From Sternotherus odoratus (Eukaryota; Chordata; Testudines; Kinosternidae): a stretch of 64,000 nucleotides of DNA. The notes below the pieces were generated by a model. The model was not told where the DNA came from. It saw nothing but the letters and a program-made list of their open reading frames with translations, and searched no databases. A program made the translations under genes and the position numbers. The DNA is taken from assembly GCA_032164245.1 (NCBI GenBank), contig JAVMKO010000004.1, positions 35,751,626-35,815,625 of the forward strand. Direction: 5' to 3'. Positions 22,334-34,830 of this stretch are shown here, in pieces; position 1 is the stretch's first letter, and each line of letters opens with the position of its first letter.

Positions 22334-24950
22334 GTAAAATAATGTTTCTTCTTTGAACAAAAATATTAAATAGTATTATTTTGTGAACATATTTTGACCT
22401 GATCCTGAACTACTGTAATGAAAATTTCACCTGAGAAAGAAGTGCAAGATCAGTTTTTTTCTACTACATTCTTGCCCTTCTCCTCCCCCCACAGTATATT
22501 CAGAAAGTATCACAATTGTGAGTTACTCCCAAAGTCGTCGTCACCTGAGTGCTGTTCACTAGTGTGTATGAAATGAATGGAAGCTCTCAGTCACCTTTTA
22601 ATGAACAGTTGTACAGATAAAAAAGAATCACAACTCATAGTTTGGTACTAATTAGCATCCTTTTTGTCATTCTCAGCAAAGACATTACACGCTGACTTGA
22701 CACAGAGACTGGACTATCATGTCAGACCTAAAAGTGCTCACTTTAGCCCATGGTCAAGGCTCTTTGGTGGGGAAGTGCTTGAAATCACAATTTCAGATCC
22801 AAACAGCTTTGAACTACGGAGATGTCCAAAATTCAAAGACAGATCCAAAGTTTACAGAGTAACCACTGTGTCAGGCAAAGGTGACTGTATTTTTAAGGTG
22901 GGGAAGCTTTCACAGTGTTTACCTACTCTATGGCTAGATCTAGCTACAGTCACTATTCTTTTTTACCAGGGGCTTTAATTTTACAGAAAAAAAAGGGAAA
23001 GGAAAGAAATTTAAAAAACCTCTATTGTGCATAAGTACTTTCCCTAGCATCTGATGGTGAACCATATGGATTTGGTGCTATAAAGACATTACAACTGACC
23101 AGCCATTAAGAATATAAGGGAAGCATTCCAGCTGAATGCTGACCTAGTAATTATACTAATGATATTACAGTATTGTTGGAAGTCTGTGTATATGTGGAAT
23201 TTCATAGAATTATTCATTGATTTTGGGCAGGAAGTCGTTTAAATGTTAATTGAAATGTTTTATTCATTTTAATTGACTTTCTATTGACTGTACAAAAGGT
23301 TACAATATCAATAGGTGTGTTCCAGGAAAATTGTATTACCAATAAAGTCAAATAATTAAATAACAAACACCTTTCATTTAAATAAATAATGGGTTAACTC
23401 AACAGTAGTAAAGATAGTCCTATAACTCTTTTAGTGTTAGCTTAGTGCTGGCTTCTATGACCATTTTAATGGTAGTTTATCTAGTTCCTTCTATAACTAA
23501 ACTACTGGAACACCTCTAATATGAGTAAAGATGTGGGTATGTCTTCTTTCTTTCTGTCAGTTACCCACAGTGTAAGTTGTGGCTGGTAATAAAATGTGAA
23601 TAAAAGAATTGTTACTTCATAATAGTGACATATCTGTTTGTAAGTGTGGAGCCTAATTTAACATTGTTTGTAACAGGATGATTAGAAGCACGTGTTTTTT
23701 AGAAAATGCCAGATGATATTAAGTATCAATACCCATCTTTTTTTATCTTTTTTTAAGCATACTAATATGTTGCTAGATTTGGTTCCAAAACCCTCGTTTC
23801 AGTGAGCGTCTTTCCTTTGACTTCCAGAGGCACTCAGTTGCCTAATGAAGAGGAATGATGAAACTTAATTTTCAGTCTAACACTAGTTATTTAAAATTTT
23901 CCTGAAGAGTGCAAGATGCATTTCTGATGTTTGTAACAATGTGCATTTTAAAACTGCATACACATCTTTACTTGTGTGTTTCTAACAATGGAAGATTTTA
24001 ACAAGCACTTTCCACTCTGAAGTGAATTGTACGATCTTTTTTTTTTAAGTAATATTCTTTCCACAGTATATTTTTGGATATTGAGGGTCTGATTTTTAAA
24101 TCTTGGCCTGCTTTTTGCATCTGTAGTTGGCAGATAACTGCAGCTCAATATTTTGCTTGTGCCTACTGGCTGCATGCACAATTATTTGCAGGAAGGAATA
24201 AAATTGTGGACATAAACAAGGAAGCCAGATTAAGGCCCCTCCAAAAATCATGTTCTAAATGTGTAAGAAAATCCTCAGCATGTCATAGTTTTATATAATG
24301 GATTTTGGCCATAGTTTTCAAACATCCACCCATTATAGCAAGGCATTCATTCAGATCAGCAGAACTGTGATGTCATTTAATGGCCACCGGTAGTAGCCAT
24401 GGCTTTAACAATTACAACTCTTAGCATTTTGCTAATGCATTTAGTCAATGTATAGACAGAAGATTTCTGTATATCAGATGGTTTGTTTTAATGGGTTTTA
24501 AGTATTTTGATTTTCTTTGCCTTTCACCTAATTTATGAAAAATTACTAATTTTGCCAGACTATCAAACATATCAAATGCAGACATATCAAATGCAGTCAG
24601 TTTCAGAGTTGGACTCCATTATGAGAAAATGGAACAAATAATAAAGATTGTGGTCACATAAGAAATGCAAAGTTTTCATTGAATGTTTTTGTTATACTGT
24701 ACAATTACAGGAAAATGCATTACATACACCAGGTACACCTGAATACACAGAGAGTATGTGGACTGAAGTGCTATGCACAGCTGTTTGAGTCTGGGCAGCT
24801 GTATATGTTTTAATTTATTTTATCAATTAGCTGATTCCTGGTTTTTGAACAAACACTCTGTATAATATGTTTGGTAAGAGGCATTCTGTCCAACTGTTTG
24901 CATAATTATCTTTATCTCTCTCATGGCATCAGATATGAACATGGCATTTA
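22334..24950. other. FAT4 intron segment
   Basis: Intron after the exon ending at 22333. A 104-codon open frame at 22664-22978 with exon-like edges was examined and rejected. No other coding signal was found. AT-rich, with short T-runs near 23735 and 24040. Confidence 0.5.
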
Positions 24951-25247
24951 AGGCTACATGTACTCTACATGCTAGGGTTGTGATTCCCTTGCTTGTGAAC
25001 ATGTACTCACATTAGCACTCACCAAGCTAATGTGAGTATAAATGGCAGTGAAACTGCGGTAGCTTTGGTAGTTGCAATGCCAAGTACACGCCCACTGGTT
25101 TCAGGTGAATTTGTATTCAGCACAGGTCAGCATACCTCCACTGCCTCTACCCATGCTATGGTGGCTACACTCGGTGTAAGAGCTAGTGTAAGTAAGTGTA
25201 CACAAGCAGGGGAATCACAACCTTAGCTCATAGAGTAGATATAACCT
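24951..25247. mobile_element. MITE with long terminal inverted repeats
   Basis: The left end (AGGCTACATGTACTCTACAT then GCTAGGGTTGTGATTCCC) is matched in inverse by the right end (AGGTTATATCTACTCTATGA then GCTAAGGTTGTGATTCCC on the minus strand). The inverted repeats are about 42 bp and roughly 80% alike, and the whole is 297 bp. No transposase frame is present. Target duplication is unclear: the flanks offer only TTA on the left and TAA on the right. The superfamily is not assigned. Confidence 0.7.
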
Positions 25248-25779
25248 AAGTGACCTATCATTTTAAACAGCAAGTTTATCATTACATTTTAGAGAAGGAT
25301 GCTTGCTAGGTGGCTGCTTCTTCTCCATTACTCCCTCTCCACCAAGACATGGAGTAGAAAGGGCTGAATTAAGCCCTCTTTTAGATTGATCACTTAATTC
25401 AGCCTTGCAAACATAAAACAATAAAAAGAAGCATTAATCACCGCTAAGAGATAAAATGATATAGTAAATAGATTATGGTGAAACTGATTTGATCTTAAAT
25501 CAGATTTTAAAGCCTTTAGAAGACCAATGTTTTCCTGCACTTTATTTTACTGACTAAATTTGATCCTCTTTTTTTTTAAACAGGAATTAAAAAATATCTA
25601 ATAATATCTCTGTCAACTCCAAAGAAATATTAGAAGTGTGTGTGTGTGTGTTGTGGGGTACTATTTTGTTAAGGAAGTTGTTCTGAACAGTGTTTGCAGA
25701 CAGCAGTTGTTGTAATGACTTTAGTCTTAAAGGGTTGCCTGACAAATAACTTGGTCCGACTACTTTTGTTTTTATTTAG
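25248..25779. other. FAT4 intron segment
   Basis: Plain intron with a TG-dinucleotide run at 25636-25650 and the pyrimidine-rich acceptor (TTTTGTTTTTATTTAG) of the exon at 25780. Confidence 0.5.
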
Positions 25780-26041
25780 GGAGCTAATGCTCTTGTCACT
25801 TACACTATCATCAGTGGTGCGGACGACAGCTTCCACGTTGACCCAGAGTCAGGAGATCTGATAGCCACCAAACGTTTGGATAGGGAATGTCGCTCCAAGT
25901 ATTCCCTGCTGGTTCGTGCTGATGATGGTCTCCAGTCCTCAGACATGAGAATAAACATTACTATTAGTGATGTTAATGATCACATACCAAAATTCTCTAA
26001 ACCTGTGTATTCGTTTGATGTGCCAGAGGATACTACCCCAG
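25780..26041 (+). CDS. FAT4: FAT4 exon (body of a cadherin repeat)
   Basis: A 262-nt exon, entered in phase 0 after TTTATTTAG and left with one base at CCAG|GTAAAT. It encodes 87 residues that begin GANALVTYTIISGADDSF. It includes the repeat signatures DPESGDLIATKRLDRE (a conserved LDRE calcium-site motif), YSLLVRADDG and DVNDHIPKF, and ends in the next repeat at YSFDVPEDTTP. The linker reads DVNDH where most repeats have DVNDNPP; my recollection of human FAT4 has the same DVNDH, so this is a family feature. The split Gly codon joins the exon at 29666. Confidence 0.96.
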
Positions 26042-29000
26042 GTAAATAAGGAATAAACCTTGTTATTTTCTAAAATTGATGGTCCCCACCCTTTATTTTC
26101 CGTTGACCTAAATAGCAGTGACCACTAATATTGACACTATTGACACATTAATTGCTAACATGTAGCAGATTATCATTCCGTTTTTTCATGTGTGCCGTCA
26201 CTATTTATCCATATTATTTAGAGCATAGACATTCATGTAGAAACACAATGCAGAAGATAAATGCTAAAATTTGTTTCTGTTTTTCTTATAATGGTGCCAC
26301 TGTGGTAAACATTTGCAAATATTTCTGTTATGTCATTTTTAAGGGATGCAAAACTATAATTAAATAATTCCTTGCAGGTTCAAATTCTATAGAATATGTG
26401 CCTCCAAAAAACTACCTCCCTTCTGTATCCATTCACCCATATGTCACTCATTCATATCATAGGCACCGGCCTCCAGGTGGGATGCACCCTTTACTTAACC
26501 TTTCTCTTCTTCAGGCAAGGTAGAACAACCTTGCTTTGTGGGGCAGGTGGCGCCCTCCTCATTTTTGTGGTTCCTCCATCTTTTTAACGGTGGGGAGAAG
26601 GCCAAATCCCAATCCCTTTAATTGACTGTCTTTAGGGGTGGTCAGAAATGGGCTTAACTTTCCTCATAGGCAGCAGGAGAAGGGACATTCCTGTTGTCAG
26701 AGTTAGCTATTGAACAACTGGTAGCCCTACCAGAAAAGGAAGAGTGCAGTTTTTAGGTGTAGGGAAGGGTTCATATCTTTGTGTGTTTTTGTACAATGCC
26801 CAGCACAAGGAGCACTCCAGTGATGACTAGCGCCTCTGAGTGTTTACTACAGAATAAGAATAGACAGAAAAATGTTGGGGAGTAGCAGCCACCCAGTGGT
26901 CCCAGAAGACCCCTGTAGTGAACATCAGGTCCAGTAGAAAGCAGGACTAGGGGTGCTACATTTGGGGAGCTAGCTGGATGAGAAGAACATAGGCTGACTA
27001 AATATGAGACCTTTATAGACTCGACCTGATATTTATAAGCTAGACTATGACCCCTAACTTGCCTCAGTTGCAAGTGAATTGAGATTTGAAGTGCACGTTT
27101 TGCACAACTCTATTTATAACTCCATCTTATTCACCTCCAGGCTGAAACTTGGTATGCACAATGTTGTTTTTCATTGTATTATATAGAATGAGAATGGAAA
27201 TATACTGTGAGAATTCATAGTATTTTTATGCTTCAACACATCTCTCGATGTGTACATTAACAGTCGATGCATCCTGCCCAAAGGACATGTGGAATTACCA
27301 GAGAATCAGTGAGAGGGTTTTGTAGATTTTTTCTTTTTCATACTGCCATTATAAGAAGTAAATACAAAAGGGAAAGAAAATCCCTAAAATATTAAAGGTC
27401 AGACTGAGTCTGATCAAGGGAGGAAATTCTGAGTTAAGGTTGGAATTCTTTCCTTCACTCATGCTGTTGTGCATGCTGTAGATAATACACTACATATGGT
27501 GGGCAAGAGCATACACTGTTCGGAGACCACTACAATGCTTAGTGCAGTGAATTAAAAAAAAAAAGTACCTCTAGCAGTGATTGCAGTACCATGGGACTTC
27601 TTGTACTGAGCATAGAAAGATAGTTGCTTGGGCTGCCTAGGGTAATGAATGTGGTGTTTTTAGGCTCAGTATGTTTTAATAGGAATTAGTTACAGGTGTA
27701 CATATAATCCCTGTAACTATTATATGCAGGTTGAGATGAGAATATTCTCTTAAATCATTAAAGCAACCTTCAAAAGTATAGAATTCAAGTTTAAAAAATT
27801 AATAAAAACTCATAATAATTTGAGGACAATATATTTAAGGGCAAAATGTGCTAGATATATACAGTCTAATGTGTTAGGTACAGCATTAAGCCTTCATCCC
27901 TCCTTATCACAGGTGCACACAGGGGTATTAGTGTTAGGATGGTGCAGCTTGTCCCATTCAATTTTCCAATGATCTTGCTCAAGTTGACATGCCAATATGC
28001 AGGGGGCAAGTAGGTGTTTCACACTTAGTGTGTCTTATGTTCTAGGTGATGCACAAGTGGAGCATTCCCAGTTTTCCATCCAGTGTAAAGATTGTAACTC
28101 CGGTTTGCCCTTTTGCGGGGGTTGCATGAAGACTCTTTGTCTCCTTTCTTAACCCTGCACATTGCACAAAGGCCAGCAATGATCAGTCCTTGTTTATTTG
28201 CACATTACACATGCAGCTGATTTGATTACTATACATTTGGTAATCATATCCTGCATTAGGACAGCCTTCTAGCCGCAATCAGCAATATTGAAACATTAAA
28301 AAATCAAATATCTGTAACAGAAACCAGAACGTTTAGTTTGATTAAACAGATGAAATTCTAACACTAATTTTCATTCAGATGTTGAGCAGCTTGCTCAATG
28401 ATTGCATTGCTCAAATATAACTGTGTTGTAAAGCATGTAATTTATCTGGTTCCATGAAAAACTAACAAAATGATTTTCTGTTTTGGAAATGGAGTGACCT
28501 TAATTATAGTTAGTGTTAAAAATGCTTAAATACTGACACCCAATTTCTAAACATCAGTAAAGTATAGAAAGAAGTGCAAAAATAAAACAATGGGACAAAC
28601 TCAAAGGAAGTAGGAATTATACTTCAATAAGGACCGCAAGAATGGACCATCTTAAGAATGAGGGTTTTAGTTTCCTGACCAACTATTATATTGTTGCTCA
28701 TGATAACTTAAAAAAATAGAAATGAAAACTTTTGTTATATACTGAACAGACATTATAACTTTCAGCAGCTCCATTCAAAATAAAAGAATAAATGTAGACT
28801 GAATAGCTGGCATTTTCCTAAAGCCAGGGTTCCCTTCCTTGAACACTGCAAGTTAAATACTATTGAAAGACAGTATTTTTGTCTCAATTTATGCAGTACA
28901 TTTACTTTTTTTCAATTTAAATACAAAATAGAGATGCCTGTCCATGGTTCTCTATGTCCTAAGAATAATTTAAAATAAAAACCATACTGGAATAACCACT

Positions 29001-29665
29001 GAGCAGCCTCAAAAAACTTGTACACAATAAAATTAAATATATAACAAAGTCAGGCATGTTCCATGTGGCATGAAAGTCTGTGAAATTATTGATAATTTTG
29101 AGCACACCCATATGGAAAAGTTCCATAGAATTTAAAGAAATATTTTTTCTATAGGTTTTGTAAATCATCTTATGTAATTTAACACAGGATTTTCTCCTTT
29201 TTTTAGGTTGGTTTAAAAAATAGGATATTTTATATTAAAATATATTAAATTTTTAGAGTAATTATAGAGTGCACTATTAGTTTCTGTGGCACCCAACAGG
29301 TTTCATCCCTTTTAATTGTATTTGATATTTCCAAGAAAAAAATGGATATCTAGCTAATTTAGGCATATTTGAGTGCCTCAATGGGACTAATTGCATGCTT
29401 AAAGTTAAGCAAATGCTTTAGAGCTTTACTGAATAGGAATGGACCCTTGGTGCATAAGTGCTATGGTAAATTGAGGACCTTTATATTTAATTCCCAATTT
29501 TAACAAAAACATACAATTTTGAGGCTCTTATTTCTTAAAGAAGAGATGTTATTCTACAGGAATGGCCTTATCAGCAGTTCTATAGGAGTATTCAGTTTTC
29601 TTTCTATTCTTTTGGAAATTCCTCGTTCTTGTTCTCTCACTGAGTTCTTCCATTGTTTTGTGTAG
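26042..29665. other. FAT4 intron
   Basis: Intron of about 3.6 kb. No exon, RNA gene or clearly classified repeat was recognised. Small open frames at 26152-26367, 26396-26587 and 26771-27073 have no supporting signals. Confidence 0.5.
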
Positions 29666-30016
29666 GTTCTTTGGTAGCAGCCATTTTAGCTATTGATGAT
29701 GACTCTGGTATAAATGGAGAGATCACATACGCTGTGAGTGAAGATGATGAAGATGGTATGTTCTTCTTGAATCCAGTCACTGGAGTCTTTAACCTGACTC
29801 GCATATTGGACTATGAAGTACAGCAATATTACATTATTACTGTCCATGCAAGAGATGGTGGTGGCCAGTTCACTACCATCAGAGTTTACTTCAACATACT
29901 AGATGTAAATGATAATCCACCACTATTCAGCATCCCCTCATACAGCACATCCTTGATGGAAAATCTGCCTGCAGGATCTACTATCCTCAACTTTAATGTT
30001 ACTGATGCAGATGATG
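29666..30016 (+). CDS. FAT4: FAT4 exon (complete repeat core plus start of next)
   Basis: A 351-nt exon with acceptor TTTTGTGTAG and donor GATG|GTATGTG, entered and left at split Gly codons. It encodes SLVAAILAIDDDSGINGEIT, then the unusual acidic stretch SEDDEDG, then NPVTGVFNLTRILDYE (an LDYE in place of LDRE), HARDGGG and LDVNDNPPLF. It closes with SYSTSLMENLPAGSTILNF and DADDG. The order and residues follow vertebrate FAT4. The apparent ATG near the beginning is intronic and not a start site. Confidence 0.96.
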
Positions 30017-30772
30017 GTATGTGTTCCTTTGTATTCTAAACATTCCGATGGCAGATGCATGTCGCATGTTAGATATTAAGGCATTTGCTTATGAATGGGC
30101 AAATAATCCCTATAAAAACATTATTTATCCACAATAACCATGCAGTTGTATCTGAAATACCCATTTAAAAAAAAATCTAGATATTTTAGTTACCACTGTG
30201 TGTAAATGGTGACTTTTTTCATACTATATTTTAGAATGTTTCTATTTGACCTCAGTTTAAAAAAAAAGATGACATTTAATACATCTATACTTAGTGAAGT
30301 CAAGTACTGACTTCTCTAACATCCCTGATGGTCATATATATTATTAGAATGTTTTACATATTAAACTATGTAGGCACAATGAGAACAGAATACTTAATAA
30401 TATTCTTAATGTGAGTTTAAATCAGATCTATAAAACTGGTTTTATTTTAATATTTTATTTGGATTTGTTTTTCTTAATATTATTTTAAAACAAAATACAT
30501 AATAGATTCTAAAACACTACAAGGAAATATGTGTGAACCTCATCGGTAGTCATTACAATGCCCCTGGTTAAATGTATTGTATACTATAAGGGAAGATGAA
30601 GGGACGATGTCAGTGCATGTCAGAGAAATGCTTAAGTTAAGAGGTTTTAATCCTTGAATTATTCACATGAAGGTTTACAAGATATCAACATGTAGGGATT
30701 TAAAGGATAATAATACACATAATTTGTTCCGCAAACAGACTGTGTCATGTACTGTATGCCTATAATGACTAA
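30017..30772. other. FAT4 intron segment
   Basis: Very AT-rich intron with no recognised feature until the Helitron at 30773. Confidence 0.5.
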
Positions 30773-31331
30773 TCTATATATATATAAAAGTCAAATGGTG
30801 TATGTGTGCGTGCGTGTATGTACGTTCCCTTACTCCTTCCACACCGTTTGAGCTAGAGCCTTGAAGTTTGGTACAGTTATAGGCTTTAGGGTCCTAAACA
30901 GGGTAAGCATCGAAAATTTTTCAAATCTCACCTCTGATGCCCCCTAGGGGTGAAATTCTTTAAAGCCCATCCACATCAGCTGGGCAGCAGGTTAACACCT
31001 GCTGTTCTCTGTGACATAGTTATGATGTAATAATACCCCCCTCCAACGGACCCCGCACTCGCTCAGCTCTCTGCCCCCTCCCTCCCTCCAACGCCCCCCC
31101 CACTCACTCAGCTCTCTCCCCCTCCCCACCTACAACGGCCCCCGCACTCGCTCAGCTCTCTCCCCCCTCAGGTAAGACTCAAAATTTTTTAAAATCTCCC
31201 CTCCTCCCTCCACTCCAACGCCCCCCCACTCGCTCAGCTCTCTCCCCCCTCCAACGGACCCCGCACTCGCTCAGCTCTCTCCCCCCTGCTCCCCTCCAAC
31301 GGACCCGAGCAACGCCAGGTATTTTTGCTAG
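30773..31331 (+). mobile_element. Non-autonomous Helitron
   Basis: The element begins TCTATATATATATAAAAGTC and ends GCTAG. The left flank is A (30772) and the right flank is T (31332), the canonical Helitron insertion between A and T with no duplication. A decayed hairpin (ACCCGA...CCAGGT, 31303-31320) lies 8 bp before the CTAG end. The interior (31035-31310) is a C-rich tandem array of a roughly 35-40 bp unit containing CCAACGGACCCCGCACTCGC and TCAGCTCTCTCCCCC. No Rep/helicase frame is present, so it would have depended on an autonomous partner. Confidence 0.85.
31303..31320 (+). other. Helitron 3' terminal hairpin (decayed)
   Basis: ACCCGA and CCAGGT can pair at four of six positions around GCAACG. 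Restoring a G for the A in each of the two CpG/TpG-type mismatches would make a perfect six-pair stem, the expected Helitron terminator. The decay therefore looks like methylated CpG deamination. Confidence 0.65.
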
Positions 31332-31880
31332 TGAAGAATAATTATTTCATGTGTATATAGAGAGAGATATGTAGGTATAGATAATACTTTAAAATATTAC
31401 TGCATGGGGTATTTGATTTTATTAAATGTAAACAGACATTAATGAGGTTGACTTTTATAAAAATTACCTGAAAAATGTAGATATTATAAGTGAACGAGAA
31501 TCCATCTTATGTATACATCACTCAAAATAACATCAGTGAAGTAATAAAAGGATAACAAACACACCAAAAAGCACAAAAAAGCAAATGAAAAAGCAACTAG
31601 GAATGGGGTATAATGCTTGGCATTGAATTTTCTCTTGATTTGAATGACCGCCTGAATGTCATTAAACATTATAGACCTTATTATCCATTGCTTTGCACTT
31701 TGTTCACTTATTTATACTGTGCAAAATGGACATGAAATACTTCCAGATCATAAGAGTAGCATTTTATACCTACTTTGTACTCCTATTCCATAGGTGTACA
31801 TGACAACACAAGGTGTGAGGCAATAAAGTGCAATATCCCCTATTACTACATGCTGGGTTCACTGTAGTATACAGAGAACA
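31332..31880. other. FAT4 intron segment
   Basis: AT-rich intron between the Helitron and a short MITE; no feature recognised. Confidence 0.5.
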
Positions 31881-32011
31881 AGGTGACCAGATAGAAAGTG
31901 TGAAAAATCAGGATGGGGAGTGTGTGTGTGTGCGCGCAGGGGGGTGCCTGTATAAGAAAAAACCCTAAATATCGGGAGTGGCCCTATAAAATTGAGACAT
32001 CTGGTCACCCT
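31881..32011. mobile_element. Short MITE with AGGGTGACCAGAT-type ends
   Basis: The left end reads AGGTGACCAGAT and the right end ATCTGGTCACCCT, an inverted pair. Between them are GTGTGAAAAATCAGGATGGG, a TG/CG run, and phrases related to CCCTATAAAATTGAGACATC. This fits a short dispersed family that I recall as very common in turtles. No clean target duplication was visible. Confidence 0.75.
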
Positions 32012-33223
32012 AAGTGAGAAACAAGGTGGTTGTTTGGACCAACTTTGTGTGTGTGACACAAACTTCAGATTACCAATATCATCATCATCTTTTAAATCTC
32101 GACATGCTGACACCTTTGTAAACCTTCATGCTATATGGTTGGTCCAAAGATATTATCTAAGTCGCCCACCTTGTCTCTCTAAACATGGGACCACCACAGC
32201 TACAACGCAACACACATAGTATACTCCGTATAGTAGACTTTATAAAGCAACCTCTGTAACTTCAGCAAATATTACAAGCTATGTTGATGTTTCAATCCTG
32301 AAATCTCTATCCAGGTAATTTCCTGCACACTGGTGTAAAACAGGGTAACAGCTTGCAGATAATTATCTCAATGTATATTAATAGACTGTTGTTTTATGGA
32401 AGTTGTCGATCATGTATGTTCAGTCATATGAATAGCTTGCAGGGCTATGAAAGGCATGTTGTTTTATATCAGGCTGTTTTTTCTGTCAATCCAAAACAAA
32501 CATTAGTAAAGTTTGTAAACGCCTGCAGTAAGAAAATACTTCCATTGTTATTTTCCTGTTTGACCCGCCTCTTGGGAAACAACAGTTGTTTGCAGCAGTT
32601 TGAGTTGCTTTTATATATAGATGGATAGTAATATCAAAGAAAGTCTGCTACAGTTTTTAAATCTGTGCAAAAAAAAAAACCCCTTATGCATTCATTCTTG
32701 TATTTTTGTTTCTGGTTTTTGCTTTTTGTTTTTGTTTCATATGGACTTAACAGAAATGTTTATAACCTGAGTAACGTCCTCAGAAACCAGAGCAAACTAT
32801 TGACTTAGTTTGTAACAGATGTAGAAAAGAGAGACTACCACAGAAAAAACAACAACGTCCAAGTAAGATGTTAGGGTATCTACTGGTCAGGTCCAGCACC
32901 CTGTATGTGCCAAAATGAGTGGGAAAGGGTTGGTTCTTTCTTGTCCCATTAATATTAATTAACCAAGTTAAAAACTTTAAAGAGCTTGACATCTCTCTGT
33001 CCTAGTTTTGAAGGGAAGCATTGTCAGAGAGAAAAGATAAATCCGGTGAGGCGGCTAGCTACTATTCAGTCTTGACAGTGATCACTGTGGAGGAGTCCTC
33101 TCATCTTGTATAAAGGAAGTCAAGCTCACAATAGCAATACAGATGAAAGATGCTCCCACCTCCCATTAAGTGCATAGTGTTTTGTTTTGTTTTTAAATGG
33201 ACATTGTCCCTAGTGAGACAATG
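32012..33223. other. FAT4 intron segment
   Basis: No gene or classified repeat. A 91-codon frame at 32353-32628 lacks coding support. Confidence 0.45.
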
Positions 33224-33292
33224 GGTGAAATCTTGTCTCCATTAAAGACAATAGTAAGGCTCCCATTAACTTCAGTAGGGCCAGGATTTCAA
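33224..33292. repeat. Short palindromic dispersed repeat
   Basis: Left arm GGGTGAAATCTTGTCTCCAT and right arm CAGTAGGGCCAGGATTTCAAC are inverted relatives around a TAAGGCTCCCATTAACTT centre. Same family as the copies at 18014-18080 and 37161-37230. Confidence 0.6.
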
Positions 33293-34639
33293 CTGACCAT
33301 GTGAGTAGCCTGATGTTTCCAAGGTTCAGACCCAAGAGAATGATGAGATATTTGTTTGTTTTGTTTTAAAAAACAATACAAGAAATGAACATATTCCATC
33401 ACATAGAAATCGACCGGGAAGTATAATAAAACTGTCATGAATTGGAAGAATAACAAATACTGGAAATTCAGGACTATTATGAACAAATATTGTCAGAGAA
33501 GTAAAATAGCATATGGGTATGAAGATAAAAAAAAGACTGAGTAATAAGTTGTATATGGAACAAGTGATAAAATATACCACAGAAAGAATTGGAAACAGAG
33601 TAATAAATGTAATGAAAGGGTTTCTAATTCAGTCATCTCCTTTAGGGTTCATTTTTCCCAATGAAAGCCAGTGGCCAAACACCAATTGATTTAAATGGGA
33701 GTAGGATTACTAGCTGATGAATTTCATAGTTTTTCATGCTATGACTACATTTCCTTGACATTTCAGAACATTTTCATGGGTAAAGTTATGCAAGTTAAAA
33801 CCAAGCTAAACAAATGTATAACATTATAATACTTAGTGCTTCACTTGTTCAAAACGATATACAAACATTAATTAATTTATGTCGGGCATATAAATAAATT
33901 TATCTTTCCCAAATGTTATTTAAATGTATCATTTTTCATGTCCGGCTCCACATATTTAAAAGAGAATGATTTAGAGTCTTACTACTTTGAGAACAATAAA
34001 AAACACTGATTAATACTTTATATATACGAATCATTTATTTCTGGGAAGTTCAGTGAGTAGGGGAGAAGCTACTGAATAAAATTGGCAGGAAATACAAAGT
34101 AACGAGACACTTAAATGTCCAATTTGAGATTATGCACTGTAGAAAAAGACATTTAGAGAGGGTTAATTAGAATATAAAAATCCATTAAGTTTCAAACACA
34201 ACCTTTATGACCAAAGAGGCTAAGTATAGAATTTTAAAATTATATATTTATGGTTTCAGTATTTATTGCAGAGACAGAAAGAAAATAGGTCTCAGCTCAT
34301 CTTTTTAAAGAATAATATAAATGTTTAGAATGAGCTCTGGGCTTTTTTTCCCCCCCAGCATGTAACGTACCTAGTCGCTTAGTAGCTTTGTCAAGATTCA
34401 AAATGTATTTTTTTACAAAAATGTATAGATGACTTCCTTGTCCATAATTGCAACAGTTATGTTTCAGTCACAAGATAAGGGTTATTCATTTGATATTTTG
34501 AATGCTTTTTTGTATTTGGTAAATCATATCTGTACATTATTCTCTTTTTCTCTGTTTAATCTAGTTCTTGTTGCTTTCCCTATTGCTACTCTTCTTAAAA
34601 TAATTATTTGATGTAACCTCTCTACCTTCTCTCTTTTCA
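33293..34639. other. FAT4 intron segment
   Basis: AT-rich intron, no recognised gene or element. A short C-run lies near 34350. Confidence 0.5.
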
Positions 34640-34830
34640 ACTTGTAGGTCCCTTGAAAGTCTGGGAGTCACTGATTACTCCCTTCCTGAGCAGCCTTTAT
34701 ATAAGACCTAGCCCAGCCCTGATTGGTCACCTCCAGTCTAAACCCTGATTGGCTCCCGGAAGGCCCTTTCCCATTGGCTACCAGTCTGTGCAGCTGCACT
34801 GGCCTGCCCTACCCCACCACAGTGTTCTTT
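34640..34830 (-). mobile_element. LTR-like fragment with promoter boxes
   Basis: On the minus strand three CCAAT boxes (34773-34777, 34748-34752, 34722-34726) precede a TATATAAA box (34696-34703). Each is spaced 25-26 bp from the next. The segment is richer in G and C than its surroundings. This layout fits the U3 region of a retrotransposon or retrovirus-derived LTR. No primer site or coding part is nearby, so it is a solo or truncated LTR. Family unknown. Confidence 0.5.

Noticed and set aside
22678..22899. Open plus-strand segment with a strong acceptor (TTTTTGTCATTCTCAG) and a donor-like AAG|GTGGGG, resembling an extra exon just after the first FAT4 exon
   Set aside because: Its entry phase does not match the phase-0 junction between the flanking FAT4 exons, the residues do not resemble a cadherin repeat, and phrases such as GATCCAAACAGCTTTGAACT look like a dispersed intronic repeat.
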